From NCBI GenBank assembly GCA_030248195.1, contig JASAND010015622.1, positions 145,363 to 209,362 of the forward strand: a stretch of DNA of 64,000 nt. The letters are read 5' to 3'. Positions 24,710 to 36,558 of the stretch are shown here, in pieces (the stretch's first letter is position 1; every line of letters starts with the position of its first letter). Made by a program: the position numbers and the translations under genes. The stretch comes from Trissonchulus latispiculum (taxonomy: Eukaryota; Nematoda; Enoplea; Enoplida; Ironidae). The notes under the pieces were generated by a model. It did not search any database. It was not told the origin of the DNA and saw only the letters and a program-made list of their open reading frames with translations.

Positions 24710-25703
24710 GGCACTAGTGAACTCACGTACCCAACAGGCGGACCGTCTGGATTAGATTAGACCCACACTAGGCTAGCTTGATCTTTAGACCTAAGAGTAG
24801 ATCCCAGCATCTTCTCGCTGTCTGCCTCTGTGTAGCAACGAATTTTGAGCCCCTGGATTTCAGCCACTTTGTTACATATATATGTTTCTGAAGTCTACAA
24901 ACTAAGTTATGTTTTCCTTGCCCAGATACCGTTTGCTTTCATGGTCTCTCTTTTCATGGTCTTTCATTGCTCCCATGAACACCTATAGAATGCCGATGAC
25001 TACATTTATGCTATGACCTTAAATTATCGTATGAGTCCGACAGTTCATAGAAAGCTGAAGTATGAACATTGGCGCTAAGCATTAAATTTGATCTGTACCA
25101 ATGTTGCATAAAGGGACAACATTCTACGAAGCAATTTGAAGCTTACGTCACGTTTAGGCCACTTTGTTCACGTTCATCATGCTTTTTTTAGATATCTAGG
25201 AATAGTTGCTAATGATTTAGCATTGCATTTTCAAAATTATGCAAAATTATGTATAGCGGATTTGACAATGAATCAGGTTTTGACGCAAGTTGTTTGCTTC
25301 ATTTTCGTTGCTTATATATTCTATATTTGGATAGAAAAAGCAATATAAATAGCAAAGCTTCAGCTTGGATTTTATATCGGTTAACGTGGCTATCAAAACA
25401 GAGCACCCACTTCTCACAGTTCAGGTCAATCACTTGTGGCATGTGTGTGATACCAGACGGTGCTGTTTCATAAATGCTCCAGCAGTAAATGCACGAAGTG
25501 TTTAATTGATTCTAGGACACGGCTTTGCTTTTCGACTCCACAGTTCCAAAGCATTGTTTCCTTTGCTCTCTATGTTTAGACAACTCAAACTCTTGTGTTC
25601 CAATAGTCTATTGCACTGTTGCCTGGCAAGTTTCACCTGCTATGATAATATTTAGTCTCCCAAGTCGAAAGATTAATATTAAACTGCTTGAATAACTCAC
25701 CAA
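24710..25703. other. No gene seen
   Basis: AT-rich. The small frames at 25136-25473 are AT-driven and show no domain. Confidence 0.4.
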
Positions 25704-25711
25704 CCCAGCAA

Positions 25712-26143
25712 TAGAGATGAGCATTTCGGCCCGTCGGCACGGCCCGGCCCGGCCCGACCCGGCCCGCGGGCCGGGCCGAGCCGATCTCCATTGGTTAGCG
25801 GGTCTGGCCGGGCCGGGCCGAGAAATTTTTTAACTGCGGGCAGGAGCGGGCCGAAACGGGCCGGATCAACTCTAGAAAATCTTATAAAATCACTAAAATT
25901 AGCTACACATTTACTGATTCAGATAATTTTATGGCCAAATTTAACATTTCGTAGCATAATTTAGCCTCTCCATCTTGCATTGGAGCTTTTGAAATAATAT
26001 TGTTAGTAAAATTTTGGAATTTTTCTTTATCGCGCCGGACCGGGCAGAATTTTGGAACGGACCGGGCCGGGCCGGGCCGAGAAAAATTTTGGAGCGGGCC
26101 GGACCAGGCCGGGCCGAAAAAATCCGGCCCGTGCTCATCTCTA
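25712..26143. mobile_element. Small non-autonomous hAT element (432 bp)
   Basis: Ends TAGAGATGAGCA and its inverse, flanked by CCCAGCAA and CCCAGCAG, an 8-bp target duplication with one mismatch. Subterminal arrays of GGCCCGGCC on both sides; AT-rich middle. Part of the middle (about 25885-26028) is also found at 42966-43103. The apparent ORFs over this element are products of its GC repeats. Confidence 0.85.
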
Positions 26144-26151
26144 CCCAGCAG

Positions 26152-27200
26152 ACAATGCCTCTCCTCAAATAGGCCATACGTTTGCTGGAGGGTGGAGTTT
26201 TTCACCCCTCAGACATGGAGTTCATCCCCCAAATCCGGTTTGGTTTGGTGGGCAAAATTTTGGAAAAATTAGCTCCCTAAATTCGAGTCCTTGGCGTCTC
26301 TGATCAAGCCTCCTTAATTCTTTACCTGTGTAAAGTAATGAATTTTTGGTGAAAGTTCCACACCCTTGGCTCCACGTGAGGTCTTTAAGGTGTTTCTCTC
26401 CGCAGACCACAAATGGACAATAGGCGGAGAGAAGAAGACTACCGATAGAAAACATAGTCCACATCCTCAAGCCAAGCCGGCGTACGGTTATTGCAGTCTC
26501 GCTCAGGGCAGACAGTTTTGTTCTTTCCAACACAAGTTGCCCCCGCATACCTGTAGAGACTAAGTTGGCTGGAACCTAGATGTGCCCACTTGGAAGGCAA
26601 TTAATATTAAAAAACATTGGCTGCGGAAAAGGGTCGGAAGAGAGGCCAAGTCTCAACTAGAAAGGGAAGGGAAGGAAATGGCCGCGCTGTTAGAAACAAC
26701 CTTTACAAGTTTAAAAAATGCAAGCGCGAAAAGCGAGATGTATTGTATTTGACTGAGCAACAGAAGCTCTCTGGACACAGAGGGACCTTTTTCATACACC
26801 ATGGATCTATACCTGTATAGCTGCCCTAGATCAGTTATCTTATTGAGGATAAGCTGTTTGTTTGCAAACTAGTAAATTAGTAAATGCTGGCTATGAATGC
26901 AGTATAAATTTCTGAATAGTTAAAGTATCTACTGAGCCAGCAATTTCAATAATATTCGTTAGTTTAAAGTTAAGTGTATTGACTTATGTTTAATATAAAG
27001 TTTGATTCTTCAATTTAATAGAATTGGTGTTATTTATAATTATTTAACGCAAAACCTTAGCTTAGTGTAGACACTTATCCTCTTTGTGCACAGAGCCAAT
27101 CGAAGATTAATCCATTCCAGATGCCACGGTCCACCATTTTGTTATTAAAAATCCATTTGTGAAAGGTTGAAATCAGGATCTGAAAGATGTGAAGAAAAGT
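26152..27200. other. No gene supported
   Basis: Contains several short frames, for example a basic frame at 26617-26820, without domain, splice context or start evidence. Confidence 0.35.
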
Positions 27201-27276
27201 GTCCAGGGCGGGGATCAAACCCCCGAGCTTCGGATTAGAAGTAGAACGCTCTACCACTTGCCCCACATCCCCGGAC
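27201..27276 (-). repeat. tRNA-Arg-like sequence, probably SINE head or tRNA pseudogene
   Basis: On the minus strand it has GTCCGGG...CCTGGAC ends that pair with one mismatch, an anticodon-loop-like CTTCTAA with TCT at the anticodon position, and a good T-arm CGGGGGTTTGATCCCCG that includes a B-box-like GGTTTGATCCC. D and anticodon stems are imperfect. Sequence continues downstream, which favours a tRNA-derived SINE over a working tRNA. Confidence 0.5.
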
Positions 27277-27798
27277 GTTGAGACTAGTCAATTACGCTGA
27301 TTTCAGCCTTTCTGGGTTGCTGATCCTGATATTTAACACATTAGTCTCACATTTTTCTTGCAGTACTGGCCTACAAGGCATCCTTGGGCATTCAGTCTGA
27401 CAACCAAGCTCAAAACAAGCAAAGTGCATCAGTTTTACCATTCGAACTCTTGAAGTACCTTTAGCAACTTTTAGCTATCAGAAAAACAATAAAGCACACG
27501 ATTTCCCTTGAATTAAAAAGCCAAATCTAAAAGTATGCAAATCACAGTAGGAAAATGGGCATATTTTTATGATTTATGTTTTCAAGTCAATTGCGGGATA
27601 AGTTTTAACCTTAAAATCACTCTAAAACTGCCAAAGTAAATATTCCAAAAACTTATCTTGAGTAGCAAGCTGCATAGTAATAAATTTAAAACTCAGTCAA
27701 AATGTAGAAAATCGATTTGTTGGATTCACTTACCAGAACTTTGCTGTTAAGCTTTTAGTGCTTATTTTATTTATTTATTTTATTAGCTATTTCGTAGA
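27277..27798. other. Upstream region of receptor gene 1
   Basis: AT-rich and without an ORF. It should contain the promoter, but no TATA box or other site can be singled out. Confidence 0.35.
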
Positions 27799-30102
27799 AT
27801 GCTTAATCAGTTATCCGTTCTGTACACAATGTTTATCATTACTGGATTATTGGCGACGATTACAAGCGTGTTGATATTAGCAGTTATTGTTAAATACTCG
27901 AATCTGCGTACAAAGGAGTTTCGACTACTTGGTGGTCTCTCAGGTGAGCAGAAATTAGTTTAATAAGCTGACCAAAGAACAGCTGCGCCAGAATTTGCCC
28001 ACAAGAGGTCCAGAAATTTCTGCAGCAGGGGGTAAGAAAATTGGCCAAAAAATAGGTAATGCGGCTAACATTGTTAATTTTTTTCCGGCTGTGCCGGAAT
28101 TTTTTACTTATAGTTAACCGTAATAGCTCTCAGAAATATAAGCACATTCTAGAAATGAACCGTGTACAAATGATTGCAGATGTCTGGACGCATTGAATAG
28201 AGTTATTTATCCATCTATTAGAGTTAGTTAATTATTTATCCTTTCTTTTATCAAGAGTGTATAATAGTAAGAGTGTGACACTCTTACACTAGCATGAACA
28301 AATCATGCTAGGTATGCTCCGTGAGTTAACTCGGGACCCCCCCCCCCCGGAACTTCCGGGGGGGTCCCACTTTGCACTATCTACACGCTTTCATATAAGC
28401 GTGTGTCTGCTGGCTGATTGGCCCATTAGCCTAAGGCTTACAGTAGGCATTTTATTAGTAATTTTTAATTAATTAATAATAACTTTAATTAGGTTAATGC
28501 AATTAAAAAACTAACTCGATAACTTTGTAGCATTTTTTCTGCTCTTTTCAATGATATAAAAATTGTTTCATAATACAAAAATTTGAAGGAATGTAATCTG
28601 CAACAATTTCTATACCGCTGGAAAGAGCAGAAAAAATACTACAAAGTTGTCGAGTTAGTTTTTTAATTGCATTAACCTAATTAAAGTTATTATTAATTAA
28701 CTAAAAATTACTAATAAAATGCCTACTGCAAGCCTTAGGCTAATGGGCCAATCAGCCAGCAGACACACGCTTATATGAAAGCGTGTAGATAGTGCAAAGT
28801 GGGACCCTCCCGGAAGTTCCGGGGGGGGGGGTCCCGAGTTAACGCACCGAGCATACCTAGCAGGATTTGTTCATGCTAGTGTAAGAGTGTCACACTCTTG
28901 CTATTATACACTCTTGCTTTTATACATCAGGCTAACGAGGGTCTGCAATGTTACAATGATTATGAAAATAGCACTTCCAAAAACTTGGTTGCACCGATTT
29001 GGTAATTTAAACATACAATATCTGTTATGATCGATTACCTGCATAATAGATATCTATTCATGTTCTCTTGTTAATCCAGAGAGTGTGACAAGCGCCAAGC
29101 TCTCAGTTATTAGACTTGCGACATCATCTGCACAATAACGGCTGACCCACTCCCATAAATTAGACGCATCACTTCAAAGAAATTTGCACGCAATGTTTGT
29201 GTTCTAAAAGCCAACTGTATCAAGTGTTATGTCGTCACTGTAATTGCTTAATTTTAGTTGCTGACCTGTGTGTTGGAGCAGGCTATAGTTTTCTGGGCAT
29301 TAACGGCTTATACGTAGTCAACAGTCCGAATGAAAAATTGATAACTCCAATCGATTGCCTTCTTCGATTAGGAGCCTTGGTCATGAACTTTGGTACCCAG
29401 GCATCCATAGGAATGATTGCCGCTCTTTCCATTGATCGATTGCTAGCTGTGGTGTGCTACAAAACATACAGTAATCTTAGAAGTAGATATACTTGGTCTT
29501 TGATTGCAGCAACGTTTGGACTTTGCTTATTGTCTATGTCTTACGGGGTGTCTAAAGCTGTTAACCTGTACTATGCGAATGTAAACGTTAGCCAAAAGTG
29601 CACGACTCCAGAGGTTTTTTCCTTGGAATTCTTCGTTTTTAAGAATAAGGCACAAGTTTATGTTGGAATTGCGAGTTTTTTTAACTACACGATTGTCTTA
29701 GTTATGCTATTTTTCACCAAGTTCCAGAGGCTTGGTAAGGTCAAGCAAAGCAAACAATATACTAAAGAATTTCTTGCCAAATTTCAGAGGGAACTCAAAG
29801 TAACCAAAACGTCCTTAATTGTGATGGGTACTACTTTCCTACTGGTAATGGTACCCGCATGGATACAATTTTTCGGTATCCGCTTGATTGAAGATCATTG
29901 GCTAAGACAAACCTTGGTCTGGGCAGCCTGCCTAATCCCTATTAATTCAAGCTTAAATATTTTCATTTACGGTATAAAGTATCGTAGTTTTCAAAACGGG
30001 CTTAAACGTCTGCTTCATCTAAATGTTGATCAGGCGGACTCGACAGCAATTCAAATTCCAAGTCATTTTCAAGCAAAAAGTGTGGCTTGGATTGTTACAT
30101 AA
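27799..30102 (+). CDS. Rhodopsin-like seven-transmembrane receptor 1 (Srsx-like), two exons
   Basis: Exon 1 is 27799-27943 (ATG, upstream in-frame stop at 27784; donor CTCAG|GTGAGC). Exon 2 is 29258-30102 (acceptor TTAATTTTAG). The join is in phase 1 and gives 329 residues, normal for the family. TM1 is in exon 1 and TM2-TM7 in exon 2. Landmarks: Cys82 at the start of TM3 and Cys163 in the second extracellular loop as the likely disulfide; D108-R109 (IDRLLAV) as the G-protein-coupling motif; N278-Y286 (NSSLNIFIY) replacing NPxxY in TM7. The short N-terminus has no signal peptide. It is a plasma-membrane receptor, probably chemosensory by analogy with nematode Srsx proteins; ligand unknown. 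The intron holds a 665-bp foldback. Paralogues lie at 33045 (broken) and 38079. Confidence 0.85.
27996..28115 (+). repeat. Decayed fragment of the 385-bp repeat family, inside the intron
   Basis: Shares CCACAAG.GGT, GGGGTAAGAAAATTGGCCAA, AAAAATAGGT and the CCGGCTnnGCCGGAATTTTT hairpin with 33970-34355 and 56705-57086, in the same order. Confidence 0.6.
28252..28916. mobile_element. 665-bp foldback element in the intron of receptor 1
   Basis: Arms CAAGAGTGTATAATAGTAAG... and inverse run about 290 bp each, with few mismatches, to a short AT-rich centre. Direct flanking 7-bp CTTTTAT (28245-28251 and 28917-28923). Poly-C/poly-G runs in the two arms face each other. A decayed relative is at 6195-6605. 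In the primary transcript the arms could form a long double-stranded stem. Confidence 0.85.
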
Positions 30103-30273
30103 AGCCAGTTAACATGCATGTGGAATTCAGATTACTGGTTGTTTTGAAATTTGCAAATTAGAGGTATAAAAATATTACTGCGCTACAGACTTAAAGATGT
30201 ATTTATTTATTTATTAATGATTTTTATGTTCAGTTCTAGTATACCGCATATGTTTTATTGCACATATTACCTG

Positions 30274-30279
30274 AATAAA
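30274..30279 (+). terminator. AATAAA polyadenylation signal of receptor 1
   Basis: First canonical signal after the stop codon, about 170 bp downstream. Confidence 0.55.
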
Positions 30280-31355
30280 ATGTAATCTTTTAGTCTTTAA
30301 ATGTTTATTTGTACTCTGCTGTAATTAAATTGTAGACCTGTGGTAGTGCTTAAGGATTGGGATCATAGGTCATTTCTGTAGATTACTGCTGTTCGGTTTT
30401 TGGGCAGAAAACCGCAGAATTCCGGTTAGCCGGTGCCGAGCTCCCTCCCTCCCAAATTTTGCCTCCTGCACCTGTCTGGTGTTGACCAGTCGTCGCTGTT
30501 TGAAACAAAGAGTGCGACAGCGGCAAGTCCTTATTATAGAACCTCCTTACGTGCTCTGGAGGCTAAAGGCTGACCCCCAGAGTAGCTGTAAATCAAACCT
30601 TTGTGCTCTTCATGTTACTCGAAGTAACACACATTTTAAACGAACACATTCGCTGCGTCGCTGCCACCTGTGATATAAAACATTACTAATAAATTGAGTG
30701 CGCCTGAAGTAGCGAAGTTCAGTGGGCCGCTAGCCTCCTATGCATCTGAAGGAAGCCAGACCTTCCCGAGAAACGCTGATGTTGTCGAGTTCAGCTTCTC
30801 ATGTGCCTGAGCTGCTCGTGTGTTCGTCCAAAGCAGCACTGGTTGAAATGCAGTCATTAGATTGCTGGCAGCTATCAACTCCAAACTTCCTGTTGACTTA
30901 ATCTATACAGTTAACTGAAATTTGATTGTAATAAATTTAGCATTCACGTAGGCTAGCGGTTTGTGTGGTGTGCCGCACAAGGGGCTGGGGGGCTCGCTCA
31001 TATGTCGCTCGCGGCACTTTTGTGTGTCACTTTATCTGTCTCGCCGTTTATGCGTCACCCTTTGTCGGTTTATGCGTCTCTTGTTTTGGTAGTTTATGTG
31101 TCTCTTTTTTGTTGTCAGTTCATGTGTCTCGAATTTTTGCAGTTTGTGCGCCACTCGCCTACGAAACAAACAGTTGAGAGATACGCTCCTGAAAGTTTGG
31201 GTGTATGAAATTCACAAGTGGCAAAGGCACGGAAGCTTTACAAAACAAACAAATATGTTACAAGACTTTGTCTCAAAATTTTGTTCTCAGGACTCAGATT
31301 TTAGCTAAATTGCTTTCCTTATTAAAACTGTTGCAAAATCTCACATTTTTGGTAT
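30280..31355. other. No gene seen between receptor 1 and the solo LTR
   Basis: Several overlapping short frames near 30960-31310 reflect a T-rich TTTATGTGTCTC-like low-complexity tract. The upstream exon expected for receptor pseudogene 2 was not found here. Confidence 0.45.
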
Positions 31356-33044
31356 TGTAAAGTTGGCAGTGTACTACTAACCAAGCTTTACGAGTGGGAA
31401 ACTGCGCACCAGGAGAACGTCGAACCTGGAGATTTAGTTCCAGTCGACCTATGCGAACCTCGCCACGAGACCTAAGTGAACCTTACCGAACGGAGTTAAA
31501 CCGCCGATGAAGAGCAAAGACTCAAATTATAAGAACTTACCCCAAATTTGCTAAAATATACACACTTAAATCTACCATCTAACATCTACCTACCCAAATA
31601 CTTTTAGAAAAACCCTACTTACCGATTACACAAATCTAATACAAAAACCTAACTAAAATGACGCCCTAAAATGGTCCAAAAAGAGACCACATTTACTTAG
31701 GGCCTATTTCTTTAAAGATTAAAATGGTCGGATTAAACGGATTAATAATCAGCCGGATTAAAATTTTAATTTATATTTCTTTAATGCAGGATTAAACGGA
31801 TTAAAATTAACTCGTTTAATCAGACCATTTTTAATCCACGGATTAAACGACTTGATTTTAATCCATTTAATCCGCCATTAAAGAAACAGCGATTAAAAAT
31901 TTTAATCCGCCAACTTTTAATCCGTTTAATCCGCGTAGAAGCACGAGGATTAAAAGTTAGTTGAAAATGCAGGCGGAGGATTAAACGGATTAAAATTAAT
32001 CTTTAAAGAAACAGAGATTAAGCAGGTCGTATTAAAATTAACTCGTTGAGTTTTTAATCCGAAGTGTGAATAAAGAAACAGGATTGGATTAAAATTTTAA
32101 TCCTAGGTGCATTAAAGAAATAGGATTAAATTTAATCCGTTTAACTCGCTGGATTAAATTTTAATCCGTTTAATCCGAGGTGCTGTTTCTTTAATGCGGA
32201 TTAATTTTAATCTCATCCGTTTAATCTTTAAAGAAATAGGGCCTTAGAAAATTATGCTTGACAAAGGGGGTGACCCCCGAAATGCGTACAATGAAGTGAA
32301 GAATACAAATACAAGGATAGAAAGAGACAGGTAAATTTTACAGAGATTTTCAATACAGTATAATATAAGACAGCGAAATAATTTTTACCAAACAAAACCG
32401 ACCAAAAACGAACCCACATAAAATACCCTAACGAAATAAACTAAATTATTCAAACTAATTTTTAGAGAATTTATTAAAGCTTACTAAAGGGCGATAAAAA
32501 GAAAGACTGTCAGAAGTAAAAGAGAAGAGAAACTTTAAATGTGTAACCAAGTAGTAAGCTGTAGAGCTTGTGTAGACCCTATGTAGACAGGGTCACCCTG
32601 GAGCAGAAATAGTCTAAAGCAGTCCCCACTTTAGACGAAAATGCAGGCCAGTAATGAATAGCGGCAAGTATAGGGAGCGCAGTCAAATAACACAGCCAGA
32701 CCACACAAGAGAAAAACACAAGACTGAATAGAGAGAGGCACAAGCAAACGAAACTAGTTTTGAAAAGTCGTGGTTGAATTGGATTGGATAAATTTGAGAC
32801 CCTTTTGAAAAAGAGAAGCTGGGAGAGACTCCCAGCAAAAATAGGCGTATACACAACGCCGCCTAGTGACTAGGCTGGCTGATATAAATATACGTAATTT
32901 CAACATAGGCACGATCAGAATTCCAACTAACTTTCCAGATAATTTCAAACATACAACATTTCCAATATAATTTCAATCCAAACTACATTCAACTAACATA
33001 ATTATTAATATTTTAGAGGAGCGACGTCACGTCGCCTCATTACA
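31356..33044 (-). repeat. Solo LTR, family 2, inserted at receptor 2
   Basis: Reverse complement of the LTR at 36584-37743, with ends TGTAA...TTACA. Without the nested MITE it is about 1.14 kb, matching the 1.16 kb of the other copy. Receptor-2 coding sequence starts directly at its edge, at 33045. No internal retroelement sequence adjoins it. I could not find a matching 4-6 bp target duplication, so a deletion probably accompanied insertion or recombination. Confidence 0.8.
31700..32243. mobile_element. PIF/Harbinger-like MITE (544 bp) nested in the solo LTR
   Basis: Terminal repeats GGGCCTATTTCTTTAAAGAT and inverse, about 24 bp with one mismatch. Flanked by the 3-bp duplication TTA. The other family-2 LTR has no insert at the corresponding site (near 37407), giving an empty-site comparison. 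The interior is built of GGATTAAACGGATTAAAA-type subrepeats in both orientations. TTA duplications and GGGCC ends fit the PIF/Harbinger superfamily. Confidence 0.88.
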
Positions 33045-33674
33045 TCATTACAATTGATCGATTATTAGCAGTTGTGTACTACAAAACTTATAGCACTCTT
33101 GGAAGCAGATATATATGGTCTTTGATTGGAACAACTTTTGGATTTTGCTTATTGTTTATGAGTTATGCTATAACTGAAACTGTAACCCGCTATTATAGGA
33201 ATGTTACTAGCAGTCAAATGTGCTCCACTGAAGATGTATTTTCCATCAGTTTCTTTGTATTCAAAAATAAGGCTCAAGTTTTCGTGGGAATCATAAGTTT
33301 ACTTAACTACTGGATAGTTCTGCTTATGCTGTTTTTCATCCGGTTCATCAAAGTTCGTAGAAAATATACCATGTTCCAAAGAATTTTTAGCCCATTTTAA
33401 AAGAGAGCTAAAAGTAACTAAAACGTCGTTAATTGTGATGGGTAATACCTTTCCCCTTGTAACGGTACCCGCTTGGGTACAATTTTTTAGTATCGTCTCA
33501 GCAGAAAGTCACTGGCTGAAACTATCACTGGTTTGGACACCCTGTCTGATTCCAGTAAATTCTAGCTTAAACATTTTCATTTGCGGAATCAAGTACCGCA
33601 ACTTTAAAAACTCTCTCAGGAGATTGCTTAGGCTAGATATTGTTCCGATTGAGTCAATAAAAAAATCAGGCTGA
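33045..33674 (+). pseudogene. Receptor 2: truncated, frameshifted seven-transmembrane receptor
   Basis: Coding similarity to receptor 1 begins at the IDRLLAVVYYKTY segment right at the LTR edge and runs to the C-terminus. TM1-TM3 are absent. A frameshift near 33370-33385, just before the third-intracellular-loop segment KRELKVTKTSLIVMG, splits the remainder into 33045-33400 and about 33380-33674. TM7 keeps NSSLNIFI but has Cys in place of the Tyr of receptor 1. Stop at 33672-33674. It cannot encode a complete receptor. Confidence 0.82.
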
Positions 33675-33969
33675 GAGTCCTTTTCAAGGAAAACATCTGG
33701 CATGGATGGACAAATAGATAGAAATGAACGAACGCTCAGAGACACAAGGCGTTCGATTAACCGATGGATTAAAAAAATGGTTTATCTTATGCCGATATGA
33801 GTAGTAGTAGCAAATGTAATTATTTTTTATTCAGGGATTTGACTCTGCCCACTCGATATGGCTTAAAGCCAATTCATCCTTCAATCATCTGTCAAATTCT
33901 TCAAATAGTGGACAAAAAAGAAAGGAGTGGACACTGAACTAAGTAGATTTTTCTGTACATGCTTACATT

Positions 33970-34355
33970 CACAGGTGGACAAGGGGGGGAAAGGGGGGGG
34001 GGAAATTTCCCCCCCTCTCGGCGAAGTCGTCCACAAGTTGTCGGAAAATTGCTCCCACAAGGGGTAAGAAAACTGGCCACAAGGGGTAAGAAAATTGCCC
34101 AAAAAATAGGTTTTACGACTAAAGTTTCCAAAAAACTTCCGGCTTCGCCGGAATTTTTCACTTAAAATCACTATTTTTTGCGAAAAAAGGTCCGAAAAAA
34201 CGCGTCTTTGCTAAAAGATAGCTGTTTTTTGTTAAAAAATGGGAAAAATCGCTTAAAAATCGCCTTCAAAAGTACCCCTGAGAAAAATCTCTCTCACAAG
34301 GGGTACCCAAATTTGCTTCCACAAGGGTCAGTGAAATTTGGCCTCCCGTTCAGGT
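33970..34355 (+). mobile_element. 385-bp interspersed repeat, copy 1, with 11-bp target duplication
   Basis: Flanked by exact direct repeats ATGCTTACATT (33959-33969 and 34356-34366). Contains poly-G/poly-C tracts, three CACAAGGGGTA repeats, and the hairpin CCGGCTTCGCCGG. Ends CACAGGTGG and GTTCAGGT are not inverted repeats. No ORF of its own. Second copy at 56705-57086. Confidence 0.8.
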
Positions 34356-34366
34356 ATGCTTACATT

Positions 34367-34876
34367 ACTTTCCATTAACACTTAGATACAGTTGAACTTT
34401 TAGAATTATTTAGAGGCAAATGATGCTTAATAATCTTATTCCTAGAGTTACAAATGTAAAATTGCAAAATGACTGCAATAACCTCCAAACTCCGAACTTG
34501 TGACTAAATGGCCCAGGTTATAAATTTTCTAACTTTAAGCCATAAGCTTTTAGTCTAGTCATAGATTTGCATGTAGGCACATATAATATGGTTGCAACAA
34601 TCTATTTTTTGCATCTTTTGTATTCAAAGATTTAATGGTCACCCTTCCATGCGATGGCAGGAGAGGTAGGTATGTACATATGGCGGGGAAGGTATGTACA
34701 TGAGGGCATTAGGTGTGTACATTCTCCAAATATGTATGTACAGTTCGTATCATATGTGGTAGGAAAGTACGTAAGTATGTACACATCGTCCGAGATTTGT
34801 ATCTCCCCCCAGTTTTTCACATTAAAAAGTCACATTCAGCGAAACTGGATTGTGTAGTGTGAACAGTGCCTAGGTA
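34367..34876. other. No gene seen; diverged TATGTACAT-rich stretch
   Basis: 34650-34790 has repeated GTATGTACAT-type words, possibly an eroded edge of the following minisatellite. Confidence 0.4.
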
Positions 34877-35286
34877 TGTATGCGTGTATAGTGTGAGCGA
34901 TGTCACGAACGATGTCATGGGGAATCCATGACCGTATATGTTTGTACAGTGGGAACGATGTCACGAACGATGTCGTGGGGAGGACCCATGTATGTATATG
35001 TGTATATGTGTGTACAGTGTGAGCGATGTCATGTACGATGTCATGGGGGGACCCATGTATGTATATGTGTATATGTGTGTACAGTGTGAGCGATGTCATG
35101 TACGATGTCATGGGGGGACCCATGTATGTATATGTGTATATGTGTGTACAGTGTGAGCGATGTCACGAACGATGTCATGGGGGGACCCATGTATGTATAT
35201 GTGTATATGTGTGTACAGTGTGAGCGATGTCACGAACGATGTCACTCATGGGGGGACCCATGTATGTATATGTGTATGAGTGTGTA

Positions 35287-35290
<4 letters not shown>
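34877..35290 (+). repeat. Minisatellite, 67-bp unit
   Basis: About six tandem units. The regular ones are exactly 67 bp apart, with GTGAGCGATGTCA, GGGGGGACCCATG and TATGTGTATATGTGTGTACA in each. The first two units are diverged or shortened. Apparent ORFs here are repeats of the unit. Confidence 0.92.
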
Positions 35291-35355
<65 letters not shown>

Positions 35356-35356
35356 A
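35291..35356. repeat. (TA)n microsatellite
   Basis: Nearly uninterrupted TA dinucleotides directly abutting the minisatellite. Confidence 0.92.
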
Positions 35357-36557
35357 TTTCGTTTTGCCATCGCATGGATTATCTACCAATTTAATTTTAA
35401 ATTATTCCGGAAAATGGACAGGCATCAAATCCAATCACGAAGTAAGTATTTGAAACTGTGTACTTACAGCGTGTTCCTGTTGCATCTTAACGTTTTATGC
35501 GAAAACAATAAAAATCCTAAACGTTATTGTAATGTTGATTTCAAGTGATTAAATGCTTTGGTTAAAATCTGATTAAATTAAATTCAAGACAGACTGTAGC
35601 AGCCTTCAGCGCTGTCTAATTCCAGTCCTATTAAGTCTTTGTTTTGTCTCTGGGTCAACTCAAATCCCTACAATCAGACTTGACTTCAGTTAGCCAGCTT
35701 CTTCTCTGACTTGCTCAACTCTTTTACAAGCCATACACAGTTGGTCAACTCTTTTTTCGGGTTAGTCAATTTTTCAGGAAGGGGAACATGTTCTATATGA
35801 TTTACCAGAAGTACTCAGATACTTAAAGCTAAAAATAGAACGTAAATAGTCTTAATAAATTTAACTTTAAACTCTGATTGAAATTCTTACTATCTAGTAT
35901 ATTATAGTTTTGGGAATTTAAGATTGTACGCTCAATAAGCTCCACTTTTATATATGGCTAAAGAATTTGGGGTACCCAGAATTTGTTAACCAGTTCGGCT
36001 TGAGTTGATTCAAATTATTTACTTATTCCATGCTATCCAAAATCTCAAATTCGATCATGTAGAGCATGACCGTATAAGACAAACTGACTAACCGAAAAGA
36101 AAAGTTGACCATAGTCGGGCGGGACGGCAGGAAAAAGAGGTGACCAACGGGATCAGGTCTAATTATAGAAATTGCACTTGAGCAACTGGCAAAATAACGG
36201 ATTTGGCAATTTAAGGATACACCTCTTATTCTTACTTTCTGTAGTACTTGTCCTCGCCGTGACGGCTGGAGGACCTGGTCTTTTTCCCAATTGCGCACCG
36301 TCCCAGTGGCAATATAATGGCAGTTTCCAAGCGCATTTTTCTGGCCGGTCGTCACTAGTCCGCTGACGCCAAGTCAGCCCTAATCTTGTTCCAGTATTTA
36401 GTCTTGTTTAGCTAGTTTCTTTGCTTTTTATAATTTGTCATGTATCATAACTCGTTTTCTGTGTACGTACGTTGTGAGACCCATTTACCAAAAATTCGTC
36501 AAAAATTTTCTGAGTTTAAATTTTCGTCTACTTTTTGGTTATGTTGTCCCTCGCAGG
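35357..36557. other. No certain gene; probable retroelement internal sequence at the right end
   Basis: A hydrophobic frame at about 36200-36363 (LLFLLSVVLVLAV then GNCAP-like residues) follows a plausible acceptor TACTTTCTGTAG, but no partner exon or domain is seen. From roughly 36370 to the LTR the sequence is probably the internal end of the family-2 element. Confidence 0.35.
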
Positions 36558-36558
36558 A

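Noticed and set aside
25903..26303. Overlapping ORFs rich in R, G and P at the small hAT
   Set aside because: They arise from GGCCCGGCC arrays inside a transposon defined by its ends and target duplication.
27201..27276. Functional tRNA-Arg(TCT) gene on the minus strand
   Set aside because: D and anticodon stems do not pair well, although ends and T-arm look good.
35026..35375. ORFs of 65-87 codons over the minisatellite and TA run
   Set aside because: They are translations of the 67-bp unit and of TA repeats, in both strands, with no independent coding evidence.
36172..36366. Secreted peptide gene with a signal-like hydrophobic stretch
   Set aside because: No ATG, single weak acceptor, no partner exon; kept only as a note in the stretch entry.
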